From Roseateles depolymerans (GTDB taxonomy: Bacteria; Pseudomonadota; Gammaproteobacteria; Burkholderiales; Burkholderiaceae_C), in contig QFOD01000010.1 of NCBI GenBank assembly GCA_003241055.1, forward strand, positions 62,001 through 126,000: a stretch of 64,000 nucleotides of DNA, in the 5' to 3' direction. Below, piece by piece: positions 1-8,625 of the stretch; the first letter of the stretch is position 1; each line of letters starts with the position of its first letter. The notes under the pieces were generated by a model. The model saw only the letters and a list, made by a program, of their open reading frames with translations, did not search any database and was not told the DNA's origin. Both the position numbers and the translations under genes were made by a program.

Positions 1-2
1 TC

Positions 3-734
3 GCACAGGACATCACCGACAAGATCCGCATCGCCGCCAAGGCCCACATCCGCCGTGCCCACGCAGCCCCCGCGCCCGGGGCCGCGCCGGCTGCACCGGC
101 GCGGCCGGTCACCATGGCCAGCCTGGGCAAGGCGTCCACCGAGAAGCTGATCTTCATCGGTGCCTCCACCGGCGGCACCGAGGCCACCAAGGACGTGCTG
201 ATCAACCTGCCCGCCGACAGCCCGGCCGTGGTCATCACCCAGCACATGCCGCCCGGTTTCACCAAGAGCTATGCGGCCCGGCTGGACGGGTTGTGCAAGA
301 TCCGCGTGAAGGAAGCGCAGGACGGCGAACGCATCCTGCCCGGCCACGGCTACATCGCGCCCGGCGGCCTGCACCTCACCGTAGAGCGCAGCGGCGCCAA
401 CTACATCGCCCGCGTGCAGGACGGCGAGCCCATCAACCGCCACAAGCCTTCGGTGGAGGCGTTGTTCCTGTCGGCCGCCAAGGTGGTGGGGCCCAACGCG
501 ATCGGCATCATGCTGACCGGCATGGGCGCGGACGGGGCCAAGGCGATGAAGATCATGAAGGACGCCGGCTCCTACAACTACTGCCAGGACGAGGCCAGCT
601 GCGTCGTCTTCGGCATGCCGCGCGAGGCGATCGCGGCCGGCGCCGCCGACGAGGTGCTGCCGCTCAACCAGATCGCGCACAAGGTGCTGGAGCGGCTGCG
701 CGCCACCTCCGGCATGTCGCTCAACCGCGTCTGA
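3..734 (+). CDS. cheB: Chemotaxis protein-glutamate methylesterase CheB, 3' part
   Basis: The frame is open from the left window edge, so the N-terminal receiver domain and the start lie outside. What remains is an Ala/Pro-rich linker (about 35 residues) and the whole methylesterase domain. CheB removes methyl groups from chemoreceptor glutamates in the cytoplasm, opposing CheR, when phosphorylated by CheA. The catalytic triad is visible: Ser in GASTGG (near base 165), His in TQHMPPG (near 243) and Asp in GMGADG (near 525). The domain ends normally at TGA. It converges on hemW, with 45 bp between the two stop codons containing a GC-rich hairpin (746-761) without a T-run. Other che genes presumably lie upstream. 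Confidence 0.95.
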   Translation, partial: AQDITDKIRIAAKAHIRRAHAAPAPGAAPAAPARPVTMASLGKASTEKLIFIGASTGGTEATKDVLINLPADSPAVVITQHMPPGFTKSYAARLDGLCKIRVKEAQDGERILPGHGYIAPGGLHLTVERSGANYIARVQDGEPINRHKPSVEALFLSAAKVVGPNAIGIMLTGMGADGAKAMKIMKDAGSYNYCQDEASCVVFGMPREAIAAGAADEVLPLNQIAHKVLERLRATSGMSLNRV

Positions 735-779
735 CCTGCGCCGCTCCGGCCCACGGGCCGGGGTGTGGCAGCGGCAGCT

Positions 780-1973
780 TCAGAGAAACAGCTGCTGCAG
801 GTCGCTCAGGAAGTCGAAGCCGCGTGCCGTTGGCTGGATGCGGGCGACATCATCCACCAGCAGTCCGCGGGCCACACCCTGCTGCACGCCGGCCGAGATG
901 CTGCGCGCGGGCAGCCCGGTGCGCTCCAGGAACTGGGCGACCGGCACCCCCTCCCGAAGCCGCAGCGCGTTGAGCATGAACTCGAACGGCAGCTCGCGGG
1001 CCGACACCTCCTGCTCGTTGCTCACCGCCTGCCCCGCCTGTGCCTTGGCGACGTAGGCCGCCGGCTCGCGCCAGCGCACCTGGCGCAGCACGCGATGCGC
1101 GAAGCTCAGCTTGCTGTGAGCGCCGGCCCCAATGCCGAGGTAGTCGCCGAACTGCCAGTAGTTGAGGTTGTGCGCGCAGCGGTGCCCGTCACGCGCATAG
1201 GCCGACACTTCATAACGCGACAAGCCAGCGGCGCAGGTCTTCTCGGTGATCAGGTCCAGCATGTCGCTGGCCAGATCGGCGTCCGGCAGCCCGGCGGGCG
1301 TGCGGGTCGCGAACACGGTGTTGGGCTCGATGGTCAGGTGGTAGATAGACAGATGCGGCGGCTTGAAGGAAAGCGCCGTGTCCAGCTCCGCGGCCAGCGC
1401 GTCCAGCGTCTGCCCCGGCAGGGCGTACATCAGGTCGAGGTTGAAGGTGTCGAAGGCCTGCGCGGCCTCGGCCAGCGCCTCGCGTGCCTGGCCCGCGCTG
1501 TGCACCCGACCCAGCGCTTTCAGCTGGGCATCGTCGAAGCTCTGCACCCCCACCGACAGCCGCGTCACCCCGGCCTCGCGGAAGCCCTTGAAACGCTCAC
1601 GCTCGAAGGTGCCGGGGTTGGCCTCCAGCGTGATCTCGCAGCCCGGCTCCAGCGGCAGGCGGGCGCGCAGGTCGGAGAGCAGCTGCCCGATCTGCGCGGG
1701 GTCGAACAGGCTGGGCGTGCCGCCACCGATGAAGATGCTGACGACCGATCGACCCCAGATCAGCGGTAGCGCGGCTTCCAGATCGGCGCGCAAGGCCGCC
1801 AGGTAGGCCTCGGCCGTGTCCGTGCTCAAGCGGCCGTCCTTCACCTCGTGGGAGTTGAAGTCGCAGTATGGGCATTTGCGCAGGCACCAGGGCAGGTGCA
1901 CATAGAGCGCGAGCGGCGGCAGCGCGGACAGCTGCAGTGTGCCCGGCCGCATCAGCGTGACGACATCAGCCAA
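780..1973 (-). CDS. hemW: Radical SAM heme chaperone HemW
   Basis: 397 residues, normal for HemW, formerly called oxygen-independent coproporphyrinogen oxidase-like YggW. The radical SAM cluster motif CLRKCPYC (Cys30, 34, 37) follows ALYVHLPW, and a GGGTPSL stretch follows about 50 residues later. HemW is thought to insert heme into target proteins such as respiratory enzymes rather than make heme. The first ATG overlaps the rdgB stop codon by 8 bp, so the two are probably co-translated; Met8 is an alternative start. It is the last gene of the minus-strand run from the kinase gene through rph and rdgB. Confidence 0.93.
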   Translation of the reverse strand: MADVVTLMRPGTLQLSALPPLALYVHLPWCLRKCPYCDFNSHEVKDGRLSTDTAEAYLAALRADLEAALPLIWGRSVVSIFIGGGTPSLFDPAQIGQLLSDLRARLPLEPGCEITLEANPGTFERERFKGFREAGVTRLSVGVQSFDDAQLKALGRVHSAGQAREALAEAAQAFDTFNLDLMYALPGQTLDALAAELDTALSFKPPHLSIYHLTIEPNTVFATRTPAGLPDADLASDMLDLITEKTCAAGLSRYEVSAYARDGHRCAHNLNYWQFGDYLGIGAGAHSKLSFAHRVLRQVRWREPAAYVAKAQAGQAVSNEQEVSARELPFEFMLNALRLREGVPVAQFLERTGLPARSISAGVQQGVARGLLVDDVARIQPTARGFDFLSDLQQLFL

Positions 1974-2571
1974 GGTGCCAGACCTCGCGGAACTGTTCCA
2001 TCAGGCTGGCCGCCGCCAGCGCCCGGTGGCTCAGGCGATTCTTGTCGGCCGCCGGCAGCGCCGCCACCGTCTCGCCCAGAGCCGGGATGAGCATCAGCGG
2101 GTCGTAGCCGAAGCCGCCCTCGCCGCGCGGCGCCGACAGGATCTCGCCGGCCCAGCGCCCCATCGCGATCAGCGGCTCGGGGTCGTCGGCCGAACGCACC
2201 GCCACCAGCGCGCACACGAAGCGCGCACGGCGGTCGGCCACCCCATCCAGTTGGCGCAGCAGATGGGCGTTGTTGGCCGCATCGCTCTTCTCGCCGCCGG
2301 CGTCCTGGGCATAACGTGCCGAGCGCACGCCCGGTGCGCCGCCCAGTGCCTCGACCGCCAGACCGGAGTCGTCCGCCAGCGCCGGCAGGCCGCTCAGGCG
2401 TGCCGCATGGCGCGCCTTGGTCAGCGCGTTCTCGACGAAGCTGTCGAAGGGCTCCTCGGCCTCGGGGATGCCCAGGCTGCCCTGCGTGACCAGCTCTATG
2501 CCCAGCGGGGCAAACAGCGCCTGCAGCTCGAGCAGCTTCTTCGCGTTGTTGGAGGCCAGGACCAGCTTCAT
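1966..2571 (-). CDS. rdgB: XTP/dITP diphosphatase (Ham1/RdgB)
   Basis: 201 residues, the usual family length. The enzyme hydrolyses non-canonical purine nucleotides (dITP, XTP) to monophosphates, preventing their incorporation. The N-terminal LASNNAKKLLEL signature, the acidic EEPFDSFVENALTKA segment and the catalytic ADDSGLAVEAL motif near residue 68 are all present, as is the SARYA substrate motif. It starts 4 bp after the rph stop codon and overlaps hemW, forming a rph-rdgB-hemW unit that is a common order in betaproteobacteria. Confidence 0.95.
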   Translation of the reverse strand: MKLVLASNNAKKLLELQALFAPLGIELVTQGSLGIPEAEEPFDSFVENALTKARHAARLSGLPALADDSGLAVEALGGAPGVRSARYAQDAGGEKSDAANNAHLLRQLDGVADRRARFVCALVAVRSADDPEPLIAMGRWAGEILSAPRGEGGFGYDPLMLIPALGETVAALPAADKNRLSHRALAAASLMEQFREVWHLG

Positions 2572-2575
2572 GCGC

Positions 2576-3307
2576 TCAGCCCTTCAGCGCGGCCTGCTGT
2601 GCCGCCAGCAGCTCACGGATGCCCTGGTCGGCCAGGTCCAGCAGCGCATTCATCTCGGCGCGGCTGAACACCACGCCCTCGGCCGTGCCCTGCAGCTCGA
2701 CGAAGCCGCCGGAGCCGGTCATGACGACGTTCATGTCGGTGTCGCAGGCGGAGTCCTCGATGTACTCCAGGTCCAGCAGCGGCGTGCCCTGCACGATGCC
2801 CACCGAGATGGCCGCCACCGAATCCTTGATCGGCGAGCGCGACAGCTTGCTGTCGGCCAGCAGCTTGTTGACCGCGTCCTGGGCCGCCACGAAGGCACCG
2901 GTGATGGCTGCCGTGCGCGTGCCGCCGTCGGCCTGCAGCACATCGCAGTCCAGCGTGATGGTGCGCTCGCCCAGGGCGGCCAGGTCGAACACCGCGCGCA
3001 GCGAGCGGCCGATCAGGCGCTGGATCTCCTGCGTGCGCCCGCTCTGCTTGCCGCGAGCGGCTTCGCGGTCGCCACGCGTATGGGTGGCGCGCGGCAGCAT
3101 GCCGTACTCGGCCGTGACCCAGCCCTCACCCGAGCCACGCTTGTGCGGCGGCACGCGCTCTTCCACCGATGCCGTGCACAGCACGCGCGTGGCGCCGAAC
3201 TCGATCAGCACCGAGCCCTCGGCGTGCACGGTGAAGCCGCGGGTGATGCGCACCGGGCGCAACTGGTTGGCAGCGCGTCCGGCGCTGCGCACAAAGCTCT
3301 GGGTCAT
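2576..3307 (-). CDS. rph: Ribonuclease PH
   Basis: 243 residues from the ATG at 3307, against about 238 for typical RNase PH. The longer upstream frame (to 3352) encodes an atypical Arg/Pro-rich extension and is not needed. The enzyme trims tRNA 3' ends phosphorolytically. The start RPVRITRGFT, the RGDREAARGKQSGRTQEIQRLIGR phosphate-binding region near residue 85-110 (quoted here in part for its Arg-rich character) and the core DCDVLQADGGTRTAA motif fit the family. It lies first in the rph-rdgB-hemW run, with 99 bp separating it from the phosphatase gene upstream. Confidence 0.95.
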   Translation of the reverse strand: MTQSFVRSAGRAANQLRPVRITRGFTVHAEGSVLIEFGATRVLCTASVEERVPPHKRGSGEGWVTAEYGMLPRATHTRGDREAARGKQSGRTQEIQRLIGRSLRAVFDLAALGERTITLDCDVLQADGGTRTAAITGAFVAAQDAVNKLLADSKLSRSPIKDSVAAISVGIVQGTPLLDLEYIEDSACDTDMNVVMTGSGGFVELQGTAEGVVFSRAEMNALLDLADQGIRELLAAQQAALKG

Positions 3308-3406
3308 GGAAGGATCTCGAAGAAGGCCGGCGGCGGGGCGCCGCAGCGGCAACGACGGGATTTTCCCGCACCTGGGGCGCCGCGCCGGCGTGGCGGGTCT
3401 TGCCGC

Positions 3407-4315
3407 TCAGGGCCGGGCTGCGCGGCGCCCGGATTGGCGGATGACGTCGTTGATCTCGCGCACCGCACGCTCGATCTCCTCGTCGTCCATGCCGGCCACG
3501 GCATCTGCGTCCAGCGCGCCCTGGATGGTGGTGGCAAAGCCGGAATTGCCGAGGTTCTGCGTGCTCTCGGCGTCGGGGTCACCCTCGCCTTCCCACTCGA
3601 CAGCCAGCGCCGTCACGTTGTCGCAACGCGCACCGCCGTGGCGCAAGGCCTGCTCCACCAGCTCCGGCACGGCCTCGTGCAGCGCCTGCTCGGAGAGCCG
3701 CGCAGTGATCTCGCCATCCTCCACATTGCCCCACAGCCCGTCGGAGCACAGCAGCAGGCGGTCCCCGGACTCCATCACCAGCGGGCCCTGCGTGTCGATC
3801 ATCGGCCGGCCCGGGCTGCCCAGGCAGGTGAACAGCACATTGCGATTGAAGGCCTCGGCCGACGCAGGAGCCCGGCCCAGCGCCTCCTGCAGCTCGGAAT
3901 AGGAGTGGTCGCGGGTGCGGGCGATCAGCTTGCCACCGCGCACCAGGTAGAGCCGCGAATCCCCGCAATGCGCCCACCAGGCCTGGTTGCCCTGCAGGAT
4001 GCAGGCCACGACGGTGGTGCGCGGCGTGTCCGACAGGCCCTTGGCCTCGGCATAGCGCAGCAGCTGCTGATGGGCGATGAGGATGGTGTCGTTCAGGAAG
4101 CGCTGCGGATCCAGCAGCACCGGCCGGGCGTCCTGCTGAAACAGGAAGGCCAGCGTCTGCAGTGCGATCTGCGAGGCCACCTCGCCCTCCGGGTGTCCAC
4201 CCATGCCGTCAGCCAGCGCAAACAGGCCAGCCTCGCGGGTGAAGCAATAGCCCATACGGTCTTCGTTGGTCTCGCGTCCGCCCTTGCGGCTGACCTGAAA
4301 GACGCTGAACCTCAT
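3407..4315 (-). CDS. PP2C-family Ser/Thr protein phosphatase
   Basis: 302 residues from the ATG at 4315, which gives MRFSVFQVSRKGG; a start 18 bases earlier is possible. The metal-binding PP2C motifs are in order: GGRETNEDRMG near residue 15, ALADGMGGHPEG near 40, CGDSRLYLVR near 120, LLLCSDGLWG near 190 and CDNVTALAVEW near 230. It removes phosphate from Ser/Thr in the cytoplasm. The gene lies 46 bp downstream of a Ser/Thr kinase gene on the same strand, so the pair very likely act on shared substrates. The C-terminal 60 residues after the catalytic core are acidic and unassigned. Confidence 0.93.
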   Translation of the reverse strand: MRFSVFQVSRKGGRETNEDRMGYCFTREAGLFALADGMGGHPEGEVASQIALQTLAFLFQQDARPVLLDPQRFLNDTILIAHQQLLRYAEAKGLSDTPRTTVVACILQGNQAWWAHCGDSRLYLVRGGKLIARTRDHSYSELQEALGRAPASAEAFNRNVLFTCLGSPGRPMIDTQGPLVMESGDRLLLCSDGLWGNVEDGEITARLSEQALHEAVPELVEQALRHGGARCDNVTALAVEWEGEGDPDAESTQNLGNSGFATTIQGALDADAVAGMDDEEIERAVREINDVIRQSGRRAARP

Positions 4316-4361
4316 GCGCGCGCTCCCGGGCACGGCAGGCGGGACGAACCGGCGCGGCGCA

Positions 4362-5330
4362 TCAGGCCTTGGCTCCGGACTTCAGGTTCTCGAGCTGGAG
4401 CTTGAGCCGCTCGCTGAACGACAACTTGGTGTAGCGGCGCTCCGTCTCGCGGGCCAGCTCCTTCTGCAGCGCGAACACGCTCTGCGGTCGGGCCAGCGGG
4501 TCCAGCGCCATGCACCACTCGGTCACCTCCAGCAGATTGTCCGAGTAGACGTTGCGCAGCCGTGAGAGGCTCAGTGAGAGCCGGTCCTTCTCGATGCGCT
4601 GCGGCGCGTCATTGGGCGGGTAGCCCTGCATGCAGGCGTAGATGCAGGCGCCGATGGCGTAGATGTCGGTCCAGGGGCCGAGCGAGCCGTCGCGCCGGTA
4701 CATCTCCGGTGCGGCGAAGCCCGGCGTGTACATGGGGCGGATGAAGTTGCCTTCCTTGCTCAGCACCTCGCGCGCGGCGCCAAAGTCCAGCAGCACCGCA
4801 CGGTTGTCGTTGGTGATGAAGATGTTGGCCGGCTTGATGTCCAGGTGCAGCATCTTGTGCTGATGCACGATGCGCAGGCCACGCAGGATCTCGTCGAAGA
4901 GGCTGCGTATCGTGGACTCGCGGAACACCTTGTCGCGCTTCATGTCGCGCGCGGTCACGATGAAGTCCTGCAGCGTATCGCCCTGCAGGTAGTTCATGAC
5001 CATGTAGACGGTCTCGTTCTCGCGCAGGAAGTTCAGCACCGAGACCACGCTGGGGTGCGAGATCTGCGCGAGCGAACGCCCCTCCTCGAAGAAGCTCTTC
5101 AGACCCAACCGGTACAGCGGCTGCTTCTCGGGCTTCACCCGGGGGGTCAGTTCTCCTGGCGAACGTTCGGCCAGGGAGGACGGCAGGTATTCCTTGAGGG
5201 CCACCAGATGGTGGTCGGGGTCCTCGGCCAGATACACGACACCGAATCCACCGGCCGCCAGTCGCTTGATGATCTGGTAGCCCCCAACCACCGTGCCTGC
5301 GGGCAAGGGGGCTGGCTTCGGCTTGGACAT
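4362..5330 (-). CDS. Hanks-type Ser/Thr protein kinase, soluble
   Basis: 322 residues, essentially only a kinase domain: Gly-rich loop LAAGGFGVVY near residue 25, ATP Lys in VALKEYLP, catalytic loop LHLDIKPANIF near 160, DFG as LLDFGAARE, and the P+1 loop ending FAAPEMY. All catalytic residues are kept, so it should be active. No transmembrane helix or PASTA/sensor domain is visible, so the signal must come through an unknown partner. It is paired with the PP2C gene and divergent from yicC with only 31 bp between start codons, a compact shared promoter region. The substrate is not deducible. Confidence 0.92.
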   Translation of the reverse strand: MSKPKPAPLPAGTVVGGYQIIKRLAAGGFGVVYLAEDPDHHLVALKEYLPSSLAERSPGELTPRVKPEKQPLYRLGLKSFFEEGRSLAQISHPSVVSVLNFLRENETVYMVMNYLQGDTLQDFIVTARDMKRDKVFRESTIRSLFDEILRGLRIVHQHKMLHLDIKPANIFITNDNRAVLLDFGAAREVLSKEGNFIRPMYTPGFAAPEMYRRDGSLGPWTDIYAIGACIYACMQGYPPNDAPQRIEKDRLSLSLSRLRNVYSDNLLEVTEWCMALDPLARPQSVFALQKELARETERRYTKLSFSERLKLQLENLKSGAKA

Positions 5331-5338
5331 AATCGCGG
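5328..5338 (+). promoter_or_regulatory. Probable -10 element of yicC (CATAATCGCGG)
   Basis: The hexamer CATAAT (5328-5333) lies 28 bp before the yicC ATG, overlapping the kinase start codon on the other strand. The ten bases ATAATCGCGG recur exactly before argH (39818-39827). There is no convincing -35 at 17 bp. This is inferred from sequence only. Confidence 0.35.
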
Positions 5339-5361
5339 TTTATCTGTCTTGCGAGAGCGAA

Positions 5362-6276
5362 ATGCCAGTCTACAGCATGACCGGGTACGCCAATGCCGTG
5401 GCGCAACCCCCCAAAGCCGAGGACGGCAGCCCCCCCGCCCAGGCGGCCGTGAGCGTGGAGCTGCGCTCCGTCAACGGTCGTTTCCTGGACTTCAGTCTGC
5501 GCATGCCCGACGAACTGCGGGCGCTGGAACCACAGCTGCGCGAACTGGTCTCTGCCGCCTTCAAGCGCGGCAAGATCGAGATGCGCATCAACACCCAGCG
5601 CGACGGCGACGCCGGCTGGCCCCAGCCCCAGCCTGAACAGCTGAATCGCCTGGCCAACCTCGAGGCCAAGGTGCGCTCCTGGCTGCCGAGCGCGGCGCCG
5701 CTGTCCGTTCATGAGGCGCTGAACTGGTGCCGCGGTGCCGGCGCCACCCTGCCGGGGCTGGACGCCGCCACGCTGGAGGCCGCCCGCGACTGCGTGCGCG
5801 GCCTGGCCGAGGCCCGCGAGCGCGAAGGCGAGAAGCTGGTCAACGTGCTGCTGGAGCGCATTGCGCGTCTGCGCGAGCTGGCGCTGGAGGCCGAGCCCCT
5901 GCTGCCGGCCGTCGTCGCCCGCCAGCAGCAGCGCTTTCTCGAGCGCTGGCAGGAGGCTCTGAACAGCACCGGCGCCGCCAGCAGCGTGCCCCAGGAGGCG
6001 CTGCAGGAGCGCGCCCTGAACGAGGCCGCGGCCTTTGCGATCCGCATCGACGTGGCCGAGGAATTGGCCCGGCTGCGTGCCCACCTGGACGAGCTGACCC
6101 GCCTGCTGAAGAAGGGCGGCGAGCTCGGCAAGCGACTGGACTTCCTGATCCAGGAACTGCACCGCGAGGCCAACACGCTGGGCTCCAAGTCCGCCGCGCT
6201 GGAGCTCACCAACATCTCGGTCGAGATGAAGGTCGCGATCGAGCAGATGCGCGAGCAGGTGCAGAACCTCGAATAA
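5362..6276 (+). CDS. yicC: YicC/YloC-family endoribonuclease
   Basis: 304 residues from the ATG at 5362, giving the canonical start MPVYSMTGYAN; an upstream in-frame start at 5293 would run through the kinase gene and is rejected. The family cleaves RNA, and E. coli YicC has been linked to sRNA turnover. Conserved features seen are SVELRSVNGRFLDFSLRMP near residue 35, KRGKIEMRI near 70 and the C-terminal stretch with HREANTLGSKS near 270, ending IEQMREQVQNLE. Divergent from the Ser/Thr kinase and convergent with an MFS gene. It is typically near gmk in proteobacteria; here gmk is 3.7 kb away. Confidence 0.92.
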   Translation: MPVYSMTGYANAVAQPPKAEDGSPPAQAAVSVELRSVNGRFLDFSLRMPDELRALEPQLRELVSAAFKRGKIEMRINTQRDGDAGWPQPQPEQLNRLANLEAKVRSWLPSAAPLSVHEALNWCRGAGATLPGLDAATLEAARDCVRGLAEAREREGEKLVNVLLERIARLRELALEAEPLLPAVVARQQQRFLERWQEALNSTGAASSVPQEALQERALNEAAAFAIRIDVAEELARLRAHLDELTRLLKKGGELGKRLDFLIQELHREANTLGSKSAALELTNISVEMKVAIEQMREQVQNLE

Positions 6277-6307
6277 GCACCGGCCGCGCGCGGCGGCCGG
6301 CCTCGGG

Positions 6308-7546
6308 TCAGTCGCGCGTCGGGCGCGGTCCGTGGCGCAGCGTCAACAGCGTGCCCAGCACCATCGCCACCAGCGCGAACGCCGGCCCGCCCAGCGCGCC
6401 CATGCGGTCCACCAGCAGGCCGCCGCCCACCGCGCCGCTGGCGATGGCGATCTGGAAGCCCGCCACCAGCAGCCCACCGGCGCTCTCGGCCTGGTCGGGC
6501 GCGGCACGCACCATCCAGGTCTGGAAACCCACCGGGAAGGCGCCGAACGCGAAGCCCCACAGCGTGACGGCCACCGCCGTCACCCAGGCCGAGCCGCCGC
6601 CCAGCAGCAGGCAGCCCGCCAGCACCGCCACACTGCTGCCGCCGAACACGATCGCCAGACGCTCGCTTCGCCCGGCCAGCCAGCCACCGACGAAGTTGCC
6701 GAAGAAGCCCCCGACCCCGTAGCCCAGCAGCACCGCCGAGATCGCGCTGACCGACAGATGCGTGACCTGCTCCATCAGCGGCCGGATGTAGGTGAAACCT
6801 GCGAAGTGCCCCGAGATGGCCAGCAGCACCGCCAGCAGCGCGACCCGCACCGCCGGGCGGCGTAGCAGTTCGCCCAGCACCTTCAGACTGTTGGCATCCC
6901 GCGGCGGCAGCGGTGGCAGCGTCACCAGCTGCACGACCAGCGTGACCAGGCTGATTGCACCGGCCGCCACGAAGGCGCTGCGCCAGCCCCAGACGTCGCC
7001 CATCCAGGCACCCACCGGCGCGGCCAGCACCGTGGCCACCGACACGCCGGACAAAATCAAGGACATCGCCCGCGCGAACATCGCATCGGGCACCAGGCGC
7101 ATTGCCAGCGCGGCCGACATCGACCAGAAGCCCCCCAGCGCCACGCCCAGCAGCACCCGCGCCACCAGCAGCATCGCCAGACTGCCCGCGGTGACAGCCA
7201 TCACGTTGGACAACAGCAGCAACAGGGTCAGCGCCAGCATCATGTGCTTGCGATCCAGCCGCCGGGCCAGCAGCGGCAGCGGCAGCGACGGCGCAGCGAC
7301 GGCCGCGACCAGCGCCGTGGCCGTCACCGCCTGGCCCGCGGCCCCGTCGCTGACGCCCAGATCCTGCGACATCGCGGTCAGCAGGCTGGCGGGCAGGAAC
7401 TCCGCCATCACCAGCCCGAACACTCCCATCGTCAGCGAGGCCACGGCGGGCCAGCGCGCCTGGGCATCCGTCACCGGCTCGACAGCAGCGGGCGAGGCAA
7501 CGGCAGGGCCGTCATCGAGACAGGTGGAACAGGAGGAAGAAGACAC
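6308..7546 (-). CDS. MFS transporter, DHA1 (AraJ-like) family
   Basis: About 412 residues with twelve predicted membrane helices, beginning SLTMGVFGLVMAEFLPASLL. The first cytoplasmic loop LLARRLDRKHMMLAL and the central loop fit drug:H+ antiporters of the AraJ/YdhP type, which export sugars or drugs. The start is uncertain: I chose GTG at 7546, because further upstream the frame has only a TTG (7654) inside the divergent regulator gene and codes a Ser/Arg-rich lead. Divergent from an AraC-family regulator, its likely controller. Substrate unknown. Confidence 0.85.
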   Translation of the reverse strand: MSSSSCSTCLDDGPAVASPAAVEPVTDAQARWPAVASLTMGVFGLVMAEFLPASLLTAMSQDLGVSDGAAGQAVTATALVAAVAAPSLPLPLLARRLDRKHMMLALTLLLLLSNVMAVTAGSLAMLLVARVLLGVALGGFWSMSAALAMRLVPDAMFARAMSLILSGVSVATVLAAPVGAWMGDVWGWRSAFVAAGAISLVTLVVQLVTLPPLPPRDANSLKVLGELLRRPAVRVALLAVLLAISGHFAGFTYIRPLMEQVTHLSVSAISAVLLGYGVGGFFGNFVGGWLAGRSERLAIVFGGSSVAVLAGCLLLGGGSAWVTAVAVTLWGFAFGAFPVGFQTWMVRAAPDQAESAGGLLVAGFQIAIASGAVGGGLLVDRMGALGGPAFALVAMVLGTLLTLRHGPRPTRD

Positions 7547-7595
7547 GACGGCAAGACCCCAGTACAGCAGAGCCGGGATGCTATGAATACGCTGC

Positions 7596-7620
7596 CGGCG
7601 TTTGAATGCCTGGAACGCCG
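7596..7620. promoter_or_regulatory. Inverted repeat between MFS and AraC genes
   Basis: Arms CGGCGTT (7596-7602) and AACGCCG (7614-7620) are perfectly complementary with an 11-base spacer, so the centres are about one helical turn and a half apart. It ends two bases before the regulator ATG. The position suits an operator for the AraC-type protein or its repression; function is inferred. Confidence 0.4.
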
Positions 7621-7622
7621 AA

Positions 7623-8615
7623 ATGCTTGACCTTTTGTCCGACGCTGCGCGCAAGACCGAACCCCCGGGCAGCGGGCGCGACCTGCTGACCCAGATCCTG
7701 CTGGGCCTGAGGCTGGACGGCGTGGAGTACGGCCGCTGCCATCTGCGCGGCCCCTGGGCCGTCGCCTTCCCCGAGCAGCGCTCGGCGCGCTTTCATTTCG
7801 TCGGCAGCGGCGGCGGCTGGCTGCGCACGGCCAGCACGGACTGGGTGCGCCTGCAAGCCGGCGATGCGGTGCTGCTGCCGCACGGCAGCTTCCATGTGCT
7901 GGCCAGTTCGCCCGATGTGCCCGCGGTGGAGATCGCCTCGCTGTCCCGCGTGGCGGTGTCGGATGACATCTTCCTGGTGGGCGACGACGACGGCTCGGCC
8001 AGCGAGCTCGATACCGCCGGAACATCTGCCGATGTGATGTTCTGCGGCTCCATGCATTTCAACCTGCACCCACGCCACCCACTGATCGCAATGATGCCCA
8101 CCGTGATGCTGGCCGGCGAGCTGGCCCGGCGCGACGCGACCGTGCCGGTGCTGCTGGAGGCGATGGAGCGTGAGGTGGCGCTGGATCGCCTGGGCGCCTG
8201 CGGCATCCTCGCCCGCCTGGCCGATGCACTGGCCGCCAGCATCATCCGCGCCTGGGTCGAATGCGGCTGCAGCGATGCCACGGGCTGGATCGCCGCCGTG
8301 CGCTGTCCGCGCATCGGCCGGGTCATCGCGGCCATCCATGCCGACCCCGAACGTGACTGGCGCGTGCCCGAACTGGCCGACCTGATGGGCAGCTCGCGCT
8401 CCACCTTCAGCGGCGCCTTCACGCGCACCATGGGCGAGAGCCCGGCGCGCTACGTGGCCAAGATCAAGATGTTCCAGGCACGCCGCTGGATCGCCGAGGA
8501 CTGCATGCGCGTCGCGGTGGCCGCAGACCGACTGGGCTATGAACCGGAGGCCTCGTTCAGCCGAGCATTCAAGCGCGTCATCGGACACACCCCCAGCGCC
8601 GCGCGGGCAGCCTGA
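7623..8615 (+). CDS. AraC-family transcriptional regulator with N-terminal cupin
   Basis: 330 residues from the ATG at 7623 (MLDLLSDAARK); a TTG seven codons earlier is less likely. The N-terminal part (residues 10-190) has the cupin-type ligand domain seen as FHFVGSGGGWLR and AGDAVLLPHGSFHVL. The C-terminal 100 residues carry both AraC helix-turn-helix units: VPELADLMGSSRSTFSGAF and VAVAADRLGYEPEASFSRAF, ending at GHTPSAARAA. It lies between two MFS exporter genes and is divergent from the first; it probably regulates one or both. Effector unknown. Confidence 0.92.
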   Translation: MLDLLSDAARKTEPPGSGRDLLTQILLGLRLDGVEYGRCHLRGPWAVAFPEQRSARFHFVGSGGGWLRTASTDWVRLQAGDAVLLPHGSFHVLASSPDVPAVEIASLSRVAVSDDIFLVGDDDGSASELDTAGTSADVMFCGSMHFNLHPRHPLIAMMPTVMLAGELARRDATVPVLLEAMEREVALDRLGACGILARLADALAASIIRAWVECGCSDATGWIAAVRCPRIGRVIAAIHADPERDWRVPELADLMGSSRSTFSGAFTRTMGESPARYVAKIKMFQARRWIAEDCMRVAVAADRLGYEPEASFSRAFKRVIGHTPSAARAA

Positions 8616-8625
8616 GCGCGTGAAC

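Noticed and set aside
746..761. Hairpin CCGGCCC/GGGCCGG between cheB and hemW
   Set aside because: The loop is only two bases and no T-run follows, so I do not call a terminator.
6280..6300. Hairpin after yicC
   Set aside because: An 8-bp GC stem, but no T-run on either strand; GC-rich DNA gives such stems often.
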